A stretch of DNA of 64,000 nt from Piromyces finnis (GCA_002104945.1 MCFH01000018.1:682001-746000); one strand, 5' to 3'; shown: positions 34,447 to 50,209, counted from the stretch's first letter. The notes: generated by a model from the sequence alone, not told the origin. Translations and numbers: made by a program.

Positions 34447-35641
34447 GAATCAACAACTAATAATTATATTTCCAAGATTTAATATATAAAAATAATACCA
34501 AAAAAAAATTCTTCCGTCATTAACAATGATAAAATTCATAAAGTCAATACCCAAAATAATAAAAAAATAATACTAAAATTCAACAAATCTTTAGAAAAAT
34601 TCATTGGGGATGTTATTAACAATAGCGATAATATATTTTATAAAACATATGGTGATTGAAAATACCATCTTTATTGTATTTAATTGCTAAATAAATGTTG
34701 CTGAAACAAAAGATTTAATCTAAATAGTAAAAAAGGGATATATATATTAATAAATAAGTAAAAAATAAAACACGATAATAATTCTAATTATAATAAATGT
34801 ATGTACACATTTCAATAATTGTATAATTTATATTAAAGAGTAAATTAATAAATAAGAAAAAAAATAAAATGTAATATTTAATACTATTTTTTATCTTATT
34901 ATTCATAAAAATGATGATAATAATAACCACTATTTATTTTCGAATTTTATAAAATCTTTTTTTTTTTTTAAAATTTCAATTTTTACTTTTTCATTCATTA
35001 TAAAAATTATAAAAAAGCTTTTGAAAAGAAGATCAAAAAATAAAATTTAAAATTCTTTTTTAATTAATCTTTTTTTTTATTCTTATCAAAAATTTTGAAA
35101 AAATATAATAATTAAAGTTTACTAAATTAATATATAAATAATTAAAAAATGAAGACAAAAAAAATTTTTTTTTTTTTTCATTTCATTATTGATAAGATAA
35201 AAAATTTTAAAGATTCCATTTTCATATCTTTTTTTTTCCCCTTCTTTATTTTTATTTAATTATTATTATTATTATTACTTTTATTTCTTTTATTATTTAT
35301 ATTATATTATATATAGTTTCTTTTTCTTATTTTAGTTTATATTATTATTTGTATCTTTTTTTTTTTATTTTACTTTATAGGTAAAGTAAATAGTTTATTA
35401 TCTTTTTTCTTTTTTTTTTTTTTAAAAAAATTATAAAGTTAAAGAAAAAATATTTCAACATTCTAGCTGACATAATATTTAATATAAAAATATTAAGGTT
35501 TATTAAATATTAAATATATTCAAACCCCACATTCTACCAAACTACACATATCAACATAAAATCCAATTTTGTGACATTTCATATTGACAAAACTGTTAAT
35601 AGCTTTAAATTTCAATAAAAAGACATGGAAATATAAAATAA

Positions 35642-35716
<75 letters not shown>

Positions 35717-35737
35717 ATATACATATCTATATAAAAA
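34447..35737. other. intergenic with (AAAT)n array
   Basis: AT-rich DNA with many T runs. A tetranucleotide array at about 35637-35718 ends only ~20 bp before the next start codon, so it would be transcribed or lie in the core promoter. No gene is seen. Confidence 0.6.
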
Positions 35738-37274
35738 ATGGCCAAGTTCACAGATATTCCTTTAGAAATTTTAAAAAGAATTTCTTTATTTATTGATAAA
35801 GATACAACCACAAATTTAATGAAGACTTGTAAAAAAAGTAATGCCATTGGATATGAAATACCAGTTATTTTAAAATTTATTAATGAATATATGAAACCGT
35901 ATGAATCAGTTACAGTGGCAATATCTCCAAAAGATAAAGATAATGAGTACCTTTCAAAAATAAGTTCTTTTTATCATTATTTAATAAAGTATAAACCATG
36001 TATAGAGTATGCTAGAAAAAAGTATATATTATTTTACAATGTTATTGCATTGAATAATTCTCATTTTTTCAGGTATATCTGCTCAAGAATTTCTTTCTTC
36101 CCTTCAGTAATATGCTTTAATGGTCTGAGTTTAGCATCAAAGGTCGGATTAGTCGAATGCTTTAACTTTTTTACTGAACATACACATATGATACAATATA
36201 GTGATGGGGATAAAGATTTTAGTTTTATAAAGGAAAAGAATTATTTTGATTTTTTATTAAATGCTTGTCAAGGTGGTCACGCTGAAGTTATAAATAAATT
36301 ATTTGAAATGGAAAAATCCTCTTTTATTAGTAAACCAATAAATACTATTGCTCATAGTAATACAGCGTTTGATACAGCATGTGAAAATGGTCATTTAAAA
36401 ATTGTGAAATTATTGATACATCGTCCAGAAATGAAAAACATTGATAGTTGGGATAATGCTATGAAAAAAATCATTGATCTTCATCATTTCGATGTAGCCT
36501 TATATTTAATGACGGAAGTCAATCATGGAAATAAAGAAATGATATCAAACAATACCCGTAATTATGCCTTCAGAGTAGCCATTAAGAATAAAAACTATTT
36601 ACTTACTGATGCTCTTTTAGTAGATTCAAAACCGATAACAAATATTAATTGGTCATTTTCCATTAAAAATGCTCTCATTAATGAAGATGTACAACTTTTA
36701 CGTATTCTCTTGAAACACATAGCTCACCTGAACAATAAAGAAAAAATAGTTAATATGAATATTACAAATTCCATAATGAAATTAGTTGTAAAGAAGCCAA
36801 ATTCTGAAATACTTCCACTGATGAAAAAAATAGTAAATATCTCTGAAAAATTTCTATCAGATGAAAATAAAATTATAAAATCTGTATTAATGAATAATTC
36901 ATGTACTAAAATTGAAAATCTATTATATATATTAATTTTAAAATTAAATAAAATAGCCTTTCCTCCCAATACAAAAAATATTTTAAATACTATCGAAAAC
37001 GAATATTTTACCACCGATTTTGTATTATTATCAGAGAATAATAAAAAAAGCAAGGATAATGATAATAATAACCTAAATAAAAACATTATTGATGATAGTA
37101 TAAATTCAAAAATAAATAATAACAATGACAAAATTGATATCACCAATAATAATACCATCACAAATTGTTGCCATACCAACAATAAAAATAACCTTAACAA
37201 TAGAAATGTATATGATAATCATAATGATGATAAGGAGGCCAAAAATAACAAATCAAGTCATCATCATAAAATGG

Positions 37275-37352
<78 letters not shown>

Positions 37353-38245
37353 GTCAAAGTCATACCACAATAAAGGATACACTAAAATGCAACTACGATT
37401 ATATTACTACTACATACGGCCAAGAAAACCATAATGAAGATACGAATAAAATCAATCCAAATAATAATAATAATAATAATTTAAATCATAGGGATAATAA
37501 TAAGGATAAAAAATCAATATTGAACATGAATAATAATATTCTAATTCCTGGGATTGAGAAAAACAACAATAGTAGTAAAAATGAAATTTTAAACCATAAA
37601 AATAGTGTCTATTATTTTGATACAATTCCATGGTTAGATTTAACAAATACCAATGAAAAAGTTGATTTAACAAAAGAAAATTGGAGCAAATGTTTAAGTT
37701 TAGCGGTAATCAAGAGTAGATTTGACTTTTTATATTATTTATTGTATTCTTATCAAAAATATACCTCATTACTTTCAGTGGAATCATGGAATAAAATTCT
37801 TTCCTTAGTATTATCGTCATTTAAAATGAATTTATTCAATAAAATATTTCAAATGAAAAGTAATTCCATTTTACTTTCCCCTTTAACGGTCAATTTATTC
37901 ATCAAGGCGTTACTTTGTCAAAATGACAATGGTAAAGATATTCTCATGAATCTATCGGATCAAGAGTTAAGTTATATCACAAAAGAAAATCTTAATGCTA
38001 TTCTATGTTTTTCGGTAGATCGTAAGATGGATTCCTTTGTGGAACAACTTTTACAATATCATTATAGAGATTTAATTACTTTAAAGAGTAAAGAATATTG
38101 TTTAAAAAGTTTTGTTCAATCTGGTAATACCAGATTATTTAAATTATTATTACTTCAGGATAAAAAAATATGTACCACCGCTAATCGGAATTACATCTAT
38201 AGTTATGGGAATCAAGAAATGAAATGCTTTTTTAATTCAATGTAA
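35738..38245 (+). CDS. Asn-rich ankyrin-like protein with F-box-like N-terminus
   Basis: A large single-exon protein of 835 residues. The first ~35 residues (FTDIPLEILKRISLFIDKDT, then NLMKTCKKS) look like a short F-box, which would link a substrate adaptor to an SCF ubiquitin ligase; this is tentative. Divergent ankyrin-type helix pairs follow (for example GHLKIVKLLIHRPE and GHAEVINKLFEM). An Asn-rich low-complexity insert covers roughly residues 430-640 and includes a pure Asn run at about 513-537, encoded by an (AAT)n array that is evidently tolerated in frame. The C-terminal ~200 residues resume helical repeats. No signal peptide or membrane segment is seen. The ATG follows an (AAAT)n leader. 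Confidence 0.8.
37276..37350 (+). repeat. in-frame (AAT)n array coding poly-Asn
   Basis: A trinucleotide array of ~25 units inside the ankyrin-like gene. It is likely to vary in length between strains. Confidence 0.9.
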
Positions 38246-38718
38246 TTGTTATTGTTTGAATAAATAAAGCAAAAAAAAAAAAAAAATAACAAAAACAATA
38301 ACAATTATAATAACGTTTACATCTTTAATACTTTTATAATATATAATTATTTGGTCTTTTCTATAACTTTGTAAAATAACAAAAGCGAAAAAAAAAAAAA
38401 AAAAAAATTTTTTTAAAAGTTTGAAATATTAATAAAATAAAAATAATATACTAGAAACACTTTTTTATTTTTATTTGTTCTTTTGGAATAAAATTTTATT
38501 TCTATTTATTATTTGTTTTTGTTTGTTTTTTTAGGAATACATTTTTAGTTATTATTTTTTTAATTATAATTTTTTTAGATATTTTTTATTTATGTTTTTA
38601 TATTGAGTTTTTATTTAAATCAAATAATAACTCTTAAGAATATAAAAAACATTTTAACTAGAAAAAAAAAAGGTATTTACTATTATGATTATTCATTTTT
38701 AGTAATTTGATAATTTTT
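38246..38718. other. intergenic, AT-rich
   Basis: A runs and TTTTT blocks only. The stretch lies between converging genes. Confidence 0.5.
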
Positions 38719-39117
38719 CTAGTTATTAACTTGAATTTCAATTTTTTCTTGTTTATTTTTTTGAGCTTCTTGTTTTAATAAGTCAAAAATTTTATCTTCT
38801 TGTTCTTTTCTTTGTTTAATTTCTATGAAATCATCATTTATTCCGGCATTTTTATCATTTAATAATTCCTTTATTCTTCTTTTTCTCATTTTTGTTTTTT
38901 CCTTATAACTTGTTGGTTTATAATCATCTGATAATTGCATTTCTTTTTCTTCTTTTCTTATAATTTTGGCAATTCTTTGATATTCTGCCTTTAATCTTAA
39001 ATTTTCTTCTTTATTTTCTTTTCTATATTTAGAAATGCATTTACAAATAATTTTAGTAATTATACCGCCAACTAAAGTGATATTAAAGACTAACAATAAA
39101 ATAGTGTCAAAATCCAT
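38719..39117 (-). CDS. small membrane-anchored coiled-coil protein
   Basis: This 132-residue protein is of unrecognised family. One hydrophobic segment (about residues 5-27, TILLLVFNITLVGGIITKII) is preceded by acidic residues and followed by Cys and basic residues, so it probably has an N-out/C-in single-pass topology. The rest is a highly charged helix rich in Lys and Glu, likely coiled coil, ending IEIQVNN. It is similar in plan to the 78-residue protein ~0.8 kb further along on the same strand. The composition and clean start support a real gene, but function is unknown. Confidence 0.55.
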   Translation of the reverse strand: MDFDTILLLVFNITLVGGIITKIICKCISKYRKENKEENLRLKAEYQRIAKIIRKEEKEMQLSDDYKPTSYKEKTKMRKRRIKELLNDKNAGINDDFIEIKQRKEQEDKIFDLLKQEAQKNKQEKIEIQVNN

Positions 39118-39929
39118 TTTTAAAATCTAAGAAGCTTACTATTACATATAAATAAAGAATTGAAGTTTTATTATAATAATAATAATAATAAAAGTTAGAA
39201 TATTTACTATTATTATCATAATTTAAACATTAACCATTAATAATATTTACTTTTAAAATATAATTTTATAGATTAAAAATATTTAATAAATATTAATTTT
39301 TCAATATTTTTATAAATTTCAGTATAGTTTTTATTTTGTGATTTGATTTCAATTTTTACAAAGATTAAAAATTTGGGAAATCTTCTTTCTTTTATACTTT
39401 TCATTTAATTTTAGATTATTATTTTTTTATTAAAAAATTATAATTAATATATTTATAATATATGGAAACAATTCAATTTTCATTTTATATATATTAAAAG
39501 TAATTTAATATTATTTGTTTTAGAAGAATCTTTTTAGATAAAAAAAAAAAAAAAAACAATTAAATTTAAGAACATGAAACGAAAGAGATTGAATAAAAAT
39601 AAATAATGCCTTCATGTTTAATAGAAAGTAATGAATAAAGTAAAAAGGAAATAGGAATTAAAAGATAAATATTATGAAATTGTTATGTTTTTTTTATGTT
39701 TTTAATTTTTATTTTTATTATTTTTTATGTTCGATTATTTAAACATAATTTTTAAAAAAAGAAAAATCAAGTCGACTTTTTTTTTTTTAATAATTCTGTT
39801 TTTTTTTTCTTAGAAAAATTTAATTCGTTTAAATTTTAATTATTGAACTAATAGATATAATGTTTTATTCATTATAAAGTCTTTGACTTTTTAATAATAA
39901 ATTATTTATAAAATAAAACGATTTTGTTA
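39118..39929. other. intergenic, AT-rich
   Basis: Between the two small membrane-protein genes I see only AT-rich sequence and short homopolymers. Confidence 0.5.
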
Positions 39930-40166
39930 TTATTGATTATTAATTGTAATATTAACTTGTTCTTCATTATTTTGTTCTTTTTCTCCTTTTTCTTTCAATT
40001 CATCTTGTTCTATATATTTTAAGATTTTTATAATTTTTTCGTCTCTGTTTTCATAAAAACGATCTCGAGGATTAACAGTATGATAAATGGTAAATATAAT
40101 ATCAATTATATCCCCAACAATGAATATTATAATTAAAACTGAAATAATAATATTTACAACTCCCAT
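39930..40166 (-). CDS. very small membrane-anchored protein
   Basis: This 78-residue protein starts with a strongly hydrophobic helix (about 3-28, IIISVLIIIFIVGDIIDIIF). A short NPRDRF turn and a Lys/Glu-rich tail follow, ending NITINNQ. The plan (N-terminal anchor, charged tail, short Asn/Val-rich end) matches the 132-residue protein at 38.7-39.1 kb, so the two may be distant paralogues. Family and function are unrecognised. The frame is short, so it could be spurious, but the amphipathic tail argues for coding. Confidence 0.45.
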   Translation of the reverse strand: MGVVNIIISVLIIIFIVGDIIDIIFTIYHTVNPRDRFYENRDEKIIKILKYIEQDELKEKGEKEQNNEEQVNITINNQ

Positions 40167-41324
40167 TTTGATTAATTTACTTGTTAATATATAATTTTTT
40201 AGATTTATTTATGAGTAAACTTTTGAAAGTATATATAGGCTGTATCATATATTTGTTTATATATAAAAAAATAAAGTTAACAATTATGAAAATAAACTCT
40301 GAATATATAATACATACTTATTTATTATTATTATTTTTACTTTTATTCTTACCTTTTAGATTATTAATTTATTATTATTTTTTTTTTAAAAAATAAAATT
40401 AGTTTTGATTTTTATTATATTTTTTATTCGTTTGTTTTTATTTTTTTATTTTAACAAAGTTTTAATTTTTTGGGATTTTTTAATTGTATTTATACTTTTT
40501 TTTCATAATAAAAAATTTAATATACTATATATATTACAATATACTATAATGTAATATAATTATATATATTTTAATTAAAAAATTTTAATTAGAAAAGATG
40601 TTTTAATTTGATTCAATATAAAATGAATTTTGTGGTAGGTGGTAGAAAATTTCCTAGCTAAAAATCTAGCAGAGATTGAATTTCTTCTGGTTAAAAAGTC
40701 TGGCTATAATCGCCAAAAATTTAAGATAATTACTAATTCATCATACTTTTAACGTCATGTATAAAAGAAAAGATAAATTATACCCTTAAAAGATATATAT
40801 ATATATATTTTAATTATTTTTTCTTTTTTTTATTATTTTTTATTTTTTATTCTTTAGTCTTTTTTTTTTTTTTTTTTTTAAAAAAATTAAAATTAGAAAG
40901 ATATGCTTTAAAAAATTTATATAATAATACAAATTAAAAAAGATTTTTTAAAGTGTACATATGTTTATTATTATCATTGAATTTTATAATTTTTTTTTCT
41001 ATTGTATTTTTTTTATATGGTTATGTAAAAATATAATGATAATAACATTAATAAAGTAATAATAAAAAATATTTATAAATTAATTTATAATGGAATTGGG
41101 GGGTAATAAGGATTTGAAATAATAATAATAATAAAAAAAAAAACAAAAATATTTAATTTCTTCGGTTAGTTAGATTTATTCAGTACAGATTTAGTAAGTA
41201 CTAAATATAATTATCATTTTAGATTATAGCCTTTTTTTTTATTATTATTTTCCTTTAGAATTTGAATAATGAAACTGTATTTCTTCTCTACCTTTTTTTT
41301 TTAATTTATATGGGAATTAAAAAT
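40167..41324. other. intergenic with a GC-richer island
   Basis: Most of this is featureless AT-rich DNA. About 40622-40760 is clearly less AT-rich than anything else in the surrounding non-coding DNA and is listed separately. Confidence 0.5.
40622..40760. other. compositionally distinct island, possible ncRNA or decayed transposon
   Basis: About 140 bp with visibly higher G+C than its flanks. On the plus strand one frame gives protein-like pieces broken by stops (FFWLKSLAIIAKNL). On the minus strand AATTTTTGGCGATTATAGCC looks like an Sm-site followed by a GGC/GCC hairpin. Either an old coding relic or a small structured RNA would explain it; I cannot decide. Confidence 0.3.
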
Positions 41325-44447
<3,123 letters not shown>

Positions 44448-47220
44448 TTTTATTTATTATATATATATATTTTTTTAAGTTGTCTTTAATTATTACTTTT
44501 TTATCTTCAATTTATTTTTTATTTTTTTTATTTAATTGTTGATTTTGTTTTTCTTTTTTATTTAAGTTTTTTTTTTTTTTTTTAAAAAAAAGTTTAGCCT
44601 TATTTCTTTGAAATAATAATTTATATTTAATTATTGTTTATTTGCTAATTATTACTTTGTAATTATTATTTTTTTTATAGAAGAGATAATTATTTTATAA
44701 TAAATAATAGAAATAAAAGTATTACTGAATATTATTATTTAAATAATGATTCAAATAATAATTTATTGTATTTATTTAAAGGAAATCTATCTATATATTA
44801 TTTTTATTCTTATATATGAAATGTTATTTTTTTTCCTTTTTTTTTTTTTTTTAAAAAAAATAAAAAAGAATATAAGTTTTTTCGATATATAAAATATATA
44901 ATTAATAGAGTCTAAATTAAATTTTGTATTTAATTTATTATTGGTTTTTTTTGTATTATTATGGATGGATAATTAATAAAATTTTATATAAATTTAATTA
45001 TTCAATAATAAAAATTAGGCATCTTGTTTTTTTAAATTGTTTTAATTAAACGAATAATGAAAAAGTATTATAAAAGAAAGAAAAAGTATTATAGCCAAAC
45101 AATGAAAATGTTTTTCAAAACTATAATAAGTTTTTTTTTTATTACTTAATTTTCAAAACCAAGAATAATTAAAAAAAAATAAACTTATTTAACTTGTTCA
45201 CTAATTTATTAATTATTATTAATATATTTGAAAAAGAGAAGATTGTTTTTGATTATATCTTTTAATAATTATATTTTGAAATGGCAGAGCCGTTCTATAA
45301 AATAAATATGTTTATATGTAATAAAAAAAAATCGATTTTTTAAAATTATAATTAATTATTATCAAAGATTAGAAATGCAATAATTAATAAAGTTGTAGAA
45401 TTTTAATTTTAAACAATAATAATAAAATAGGTTTATTGAATGATGATTAAAGGATATGAATAAGTTCCAGTATAAAAATAATAGTGTTTAATTGAAAAAC
45501 CTTATACTATTATTAAATTATAAACGCTATACTTGTATATTATAATATGAATATATTGATAGTGTTTTCTTTTTCTTAGTATTACTGTGTATGATGACTA
45601 TTTGTTTTTAAAATTATTAACATTGTTTTTTTCTTTTTAAAATTTCCCTTTGTAGACAAAATTTAAAAAGTATTATTTAATTCAATTGTTATATATTGAT
45701 AATATAATCTAATATTAATATAATATTTGTAATGGAGAATTATTAAATAATATATTTCAATCTTATAAATTTTAAATATATAATTAAATATATTATCATT
45801 ATGCTCTAATATATTATTATCATCTACAATTAATTTAAAAGCATGTGAACTAGTAAATTAATTCTATTTATTAATATTAATTACATTTTCTTCCTACATC
45901 ATATTAAAATTATATTAAATAATGTATTGTAATACGTTTCAAGTTTTTATTATAATTCAAATATAATGGGGAAACTTTTTATAAAAAAAAAAAAAAGGAG
46001 ATTTACTTTGACAATAATATCAATGTTATCATAACTGACTGATAATAATATTTTTTTATTAATAATGAGTTAATATGTAATATGGCTTTTAAATAATTAT
46101 TTTAATATCATGAATTCAAGAATTTCCAAGTATAATAGTAATATTTTTTAAAATTAATATATTAATGTAAATTTTTAAAATGTGACTTTTGATTATGTTG
46201 CTTGATATTAATTTTTCTATAAAAAAATTGATATGTAATATCGAATTTATTTTTTATATTGGTAATGAGAAGGAAAGTAATATAAATTGACTATTTGAAT
46301 AAGTATTTAACTATTATAATTAATGCTTTTTTTTTAATAATATTAGTTGTTCAATCGGATGAACGAAAGGTAAAAATAAAATATTAAATTATTAGAATCA
46401 ATAAATTCTAAAAAAAAAAAAACTTTCTTTAAAACATGTTATATTTAAATAGGAAGGATTTATTTTTTATATAATAGTTTTATTGCTAATATTTCTTTTT
46501 TATATGTACAAAATATTTATTATATATTATATATAATAAAAAATAAAACAAAACAAACAATTAAAGTTGTAAATGGTGTTTTTTTTTAAAGCGTTTATAT
46601 TGTAAAATAAAATATCATATATAATTATCTATATAATTTTAATAAGTCATTAAATGGAAAATTAAAAAAATTGTTATTTTCTCTTAAATATATATTAATA
46701 AAAGATTTATTTTAATTATTGAATGTTTTATTTTTTTTCTTCTCTTTCTAATGCCTCTTTAAATATTTTTATTTTTAATTTATTTGTATTTTAGTTGATC
46801 TTATTTCAAAAGAGAAAAAATGTTATACTTGTAAAAAACCAATGTCAATCCATAGTACCTTATTAAACTTATTAAATCATATTTATAATATATATTTCCT
46901 GATTTATATTAAAAATTATATATATATTTTAAATATAATCCTTATATATATATAAAACAAAATAAAATCCATAAAATATGGTTAATTTTATTCTTTAGAT
47001 ATTTATTATATATTTATAACAAAGGTATATATAGAAAATTGATTGTTATAATTTATAGTGTTAACTTAATGTATTAAAAACTATCATACAATTATTATAT
47101 ACAATTGTTATTATTATTATTATTATTAACAATAACTATTAACATATTTACAATATGATCTTTTTATTTATTTTTTTAAATTTTTTTTTATTTATTTTTT
47201 ATTATATTTTTATTTTTATT
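44448..47220. other. long AT-rich intergenic region
   Basis: About 2.8 kb. Two exon-like fragments flanked by TTAG/TTTTAG acceptors appear near 46350-46372 and 46796-46870, the second reading EKKCYTCKKPMSIHS. No complete gene can be assembled. The rest is featureless. Confidence 0.4.
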
Positions 47221-47967
47221 TCAGCAATTTTTATTAACACCACACCAATTATCATTTTCAATTCCCCAAATTCCATAACTATCAGAATATGTATTTTCAA
47301 CACATCCAGTACAACATGAGAAACCATATGATTCTGACCAACAAATATTGTTATTTTCTCCGACTTGAGAAAGTCCACACCATTGATTTGTTTCAAAATC
47401 AAATCCCCAATCACCATTTTCATCGTGATAATATACTTCTGATATATTTTTAGGACAGCATTGATAACCCAAACTTTTGGCTATACAATTAATAGATTCT
47501 TCTATTATTATAGGATCGTCTTCTGTAACAGATACATTATCTTTATTTACAGATATGATGTTTTCAATTGACTCAACCTTTCCTACAATATTTGAATTCA
47601 GATAAGCATATAAAACAATTTTGTTGTTTTGAGAAAAGGTGGGGTAAATTATACCACCGTATTTACCATAATCATAAAAATAGTCATCTTTGTTTTGTTC
47701 ATATTCATTTTGAAGATTATCTATTTCTGATGGATTTTTATATGTATTAATATTTTCAATTATTACTTTATGAATACTTTCAATAATTGAATCGACATAG
47801 TTGTTGTATTCTTTACTATTTTTAATCAAATTGTTCTCATTTCTTACAAATATTAAATAAAATTCTCCATTTTTTGGAATTACATTATTAATTGATTTGG
47901 AATGACTTTCCTTAATCAAAAAAGTAAAAATTATACTTAATAAAAATATAAAATTTTTTATATTCAT
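47221..47967 (-). CDS. secreted double-dockerin protein with possible I9-like domain
   Basis: This 248-residue protein starts with a signal peptide (MNIKNFIFLLSIIFTFLIKE, cleavage near SHS-KS). Two C-terminal fungal dockerin (CBM10-like) modules lie at about 160-205 and 207-248. Each has the pattern GY/GFxCC ... WG ... WCG (YQCCP..DWGF..QWCGLS; FSCCTGC..IWGIENDNWCGV). In anaerobic fungi such modules attach cargo to cellulosome scaffoldins. The N-terminal 135 residues are not a recognised hydrolase. GEFYLIFVRNEN, a middle with many Tyr, and VLYAYLNSNIVGKVESIENIISV resemble the subtilisin propeptide / inhibitor I9 layout. A cellulosome-bound protease inhibitor or a detached propeptide is possible, but this is inference. 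It is unusual in having two dockerins but no catalytic domain. Confidence 0.8.
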   Translation of the reverse strand: MNIKNFIFLLSIIFTFLIKESHSKSINNVIPKNGEFYLIFVRNENNLIKNSKEYNNYVDSIIESIHKVIIENINTYKNPSEIDNLQNEYEQNKDDYFYDYGKYGGIIYPTFSQNNKIVLYAYLNSNIVGKVESIENIISVNKDNVSVTEDDPIIIEESINCIAKSLGYQCCPKNISEVYYHDENGDWGFDFETNQWCGLSQVGENNNICWSESYGFSCCTGCVENTYSDSYGIWGIENDNWCGVNKNC

Positions 47968-49736
47968 TGTATTTACGAATAATGAGTTATTGAATAAATG
48001 ATTGAAATTTAAAATTTTAAAAAAATTATAAATTTAAAATGAATATTTGAAGAAAATAAAAATTGGTGTAATCTCTTTTTTAATTATATAAATCAATTAT
48101 ATAATTAAATACTAACTGTGGTGGTGGTATAATTCTTTTTATTTAAAGATTTATATATTTTTTTTTTATTTTTCTTTTTTTTTTATAAATGTTAAAATGG
48201 TACTTTTTCCTTCCTTTTATAGTATTAAAACTAAATTAATAAAAAACTATTTAATTAAATAAATTTTAATTATTATTATAAGAGTTAAATAATATTTATT
48301 GAATAATTTAATTTATCTTTTTTTGTTAATTATTCTGTTTTTTAAAAAAGTTTATTTTTATATTTGTTATTGATTTTCCGTAAATAAACTTTATTTATAA
48401 ATATTTTCTTCTTTTTATTAATTAAAAATTAAAAAAATTTAAAACATATATTAAATTCGTGTAACATAAACTTAATTAATAATATTAAAAAAAAAAAGAT
48501 AAAAAATAAAAAAAAAGTAAAATGTAACAGTATTAAATTAGTAGTTCATTCAAAGGAGCTAAAAAAAAAAAAGGATGAATAAAAATAGGCTTTTTTTTTT
48601 ATTATTCTAAAATAATTTGAATTAGTAATTTAAAATAATTAGTTATTATAAAGTAAAAGTCTTTTTATTTTATTCAATTTATTTATTATGAAATTCTCAT
48701 TAAAATTATATAGACTTTATTCACCATAAAATTATTTTTCTCATTGATAAATTAATCATCATCATCGTATTAAATATACTAAATTATTGATTGGTGATGA
48801 TTTTAAAATGAATCTATTTCTATATGATTAAACAATAATATATATTATACCAGAATTTAACCAATAATCTAAATGAAAAATAATGGTCAACTTAAACCAT
48901 GATGATGGTAAAATAATTATCATTTTAACAATATTTATATTAATTATTGGATAGAAGGGCTAAAATAATAAAATAAAACAAACAAACATGTAAAAGTAAA
49001 GCTTTTAAATTTAAATAGATTAAAATTACCAAATTATATTTAATTATTAAGAAAGAAAAAAATATTGAATTTTTTTTGGATACTAACAATTAAATATATT
49101 TATACATTGTATTATTAATTATTATAATTTATACAATGAATTTAGTATCATTGGATTTACATGTATATTCGAAAATAAAATAAAAAGAATTTTTAAAAGT
49201 ATTTCTTTTGTTATATAAAAAGAAATTAAATAATGTTTAATAATTTAAAGAATAATAAATAAAATTTATTAAATATAACTATATACAATGATACTATTTA
49301 TATTGTTTTTTTTTTTGAACTTTATCATTAAAAATTTTTTGAAAATGATATAAAATTAAAAGATAGGAAAGAATATCACTTTAAAGTGCTTTTTTTTTTT
49401 TTTTTTCTATTTATAACCTTAAAAATTAAAATTTTATTTATGAATAACTACTGGAGTATATATGTAATTTAAATTATTATGAAGATTATGATAATAATAT
49501 ACTTTTTTTGATATATATCAGGGGTTTGGCGAATAGGTTGAATTATTTTATTATTAAATAAGGTTTGATAAAAATTTAGAAAAGACAATAATAGAAATTT
49601 ATTTAAAAATTTTACACAAGACTCTTTTATTAATAATTTAAGTTTAAAATTATATTTGATCTTTTATTAACATTGAAAAGTGGACTTTTTATAAGTCAGA
49701 ATAATAAAAAGGTTTTTATAGAATTTGAAAATAATT

Positions 49737-49797
49737 CTCAATTGAAGCTTAACTAATTATTTTTTCTTTAACTATTTATACTAAAGCTTCAATTGAG
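49737..49797. repeat. 14-bp inverted repeat with 33-nt loop
   Basis: CTCAATTGAAGCTT at 49737-49750 is exactly complementary to AAGCTTCAATTGAG at 49784-49797. It would form a strong hairpin on either strand. It is not next to a gene end. Confidence 0.7.
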
Positions 49798-50175
49798 GCT
49801 TTACAATTATTTTAATTTTTTATTAATAATAATTACTAATAATTACTAATTAAATAAAAATAATTAATAATAAAGATTATAAAATTAATATTACTTCGAG
49901 AAGGTGTTATAATTCTTTTACTAAACTATTTATTCTTCTAAATTTTTCTATTTATTACTAATAACTAATTTATTAATAATTAAGATTCTTCTATGAAATT
50001 ATTTTATTGTTTATTAAAGTTAATTATAACAAAAATTTTTATTAACGTAATGTAACGTATTGATATATTGATAATATATTAATAAAAAATCAAAATGTTT
50101 ATTGAATTGTAATAAGCACTTTTAATGAGTTTATTAAATTTAAATAAAATGTTAAGCAAAACTAATATATTTAAA

Positions 50176-50209
50176 AAAACTTTATTTTTTTTAAAAAAAA
50201 TAAAGTTTT
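50176..50209. repeat. perfect 34-bp palindrome
   Basis: A 17-base half, AAAACTTTATTTTTTTT, is followed without spacer by its exact complement. Its A/T homopolymer core lowers its significance. Confidence 0.6.

Noticed and set aside
37125-37382. Poly-Ile and poly-Tyr open frames
   Set aside because: Other-frame translations of the (AAT)n array in the ankyrin-like gene.
40181-40396. 71-codon hydrophobic plus-strand frame
   Set aside because: Starts at a TTG, has low-complexity Leu/Ile/Phe composition, and overlaps the promoter of the 78-residue gene.
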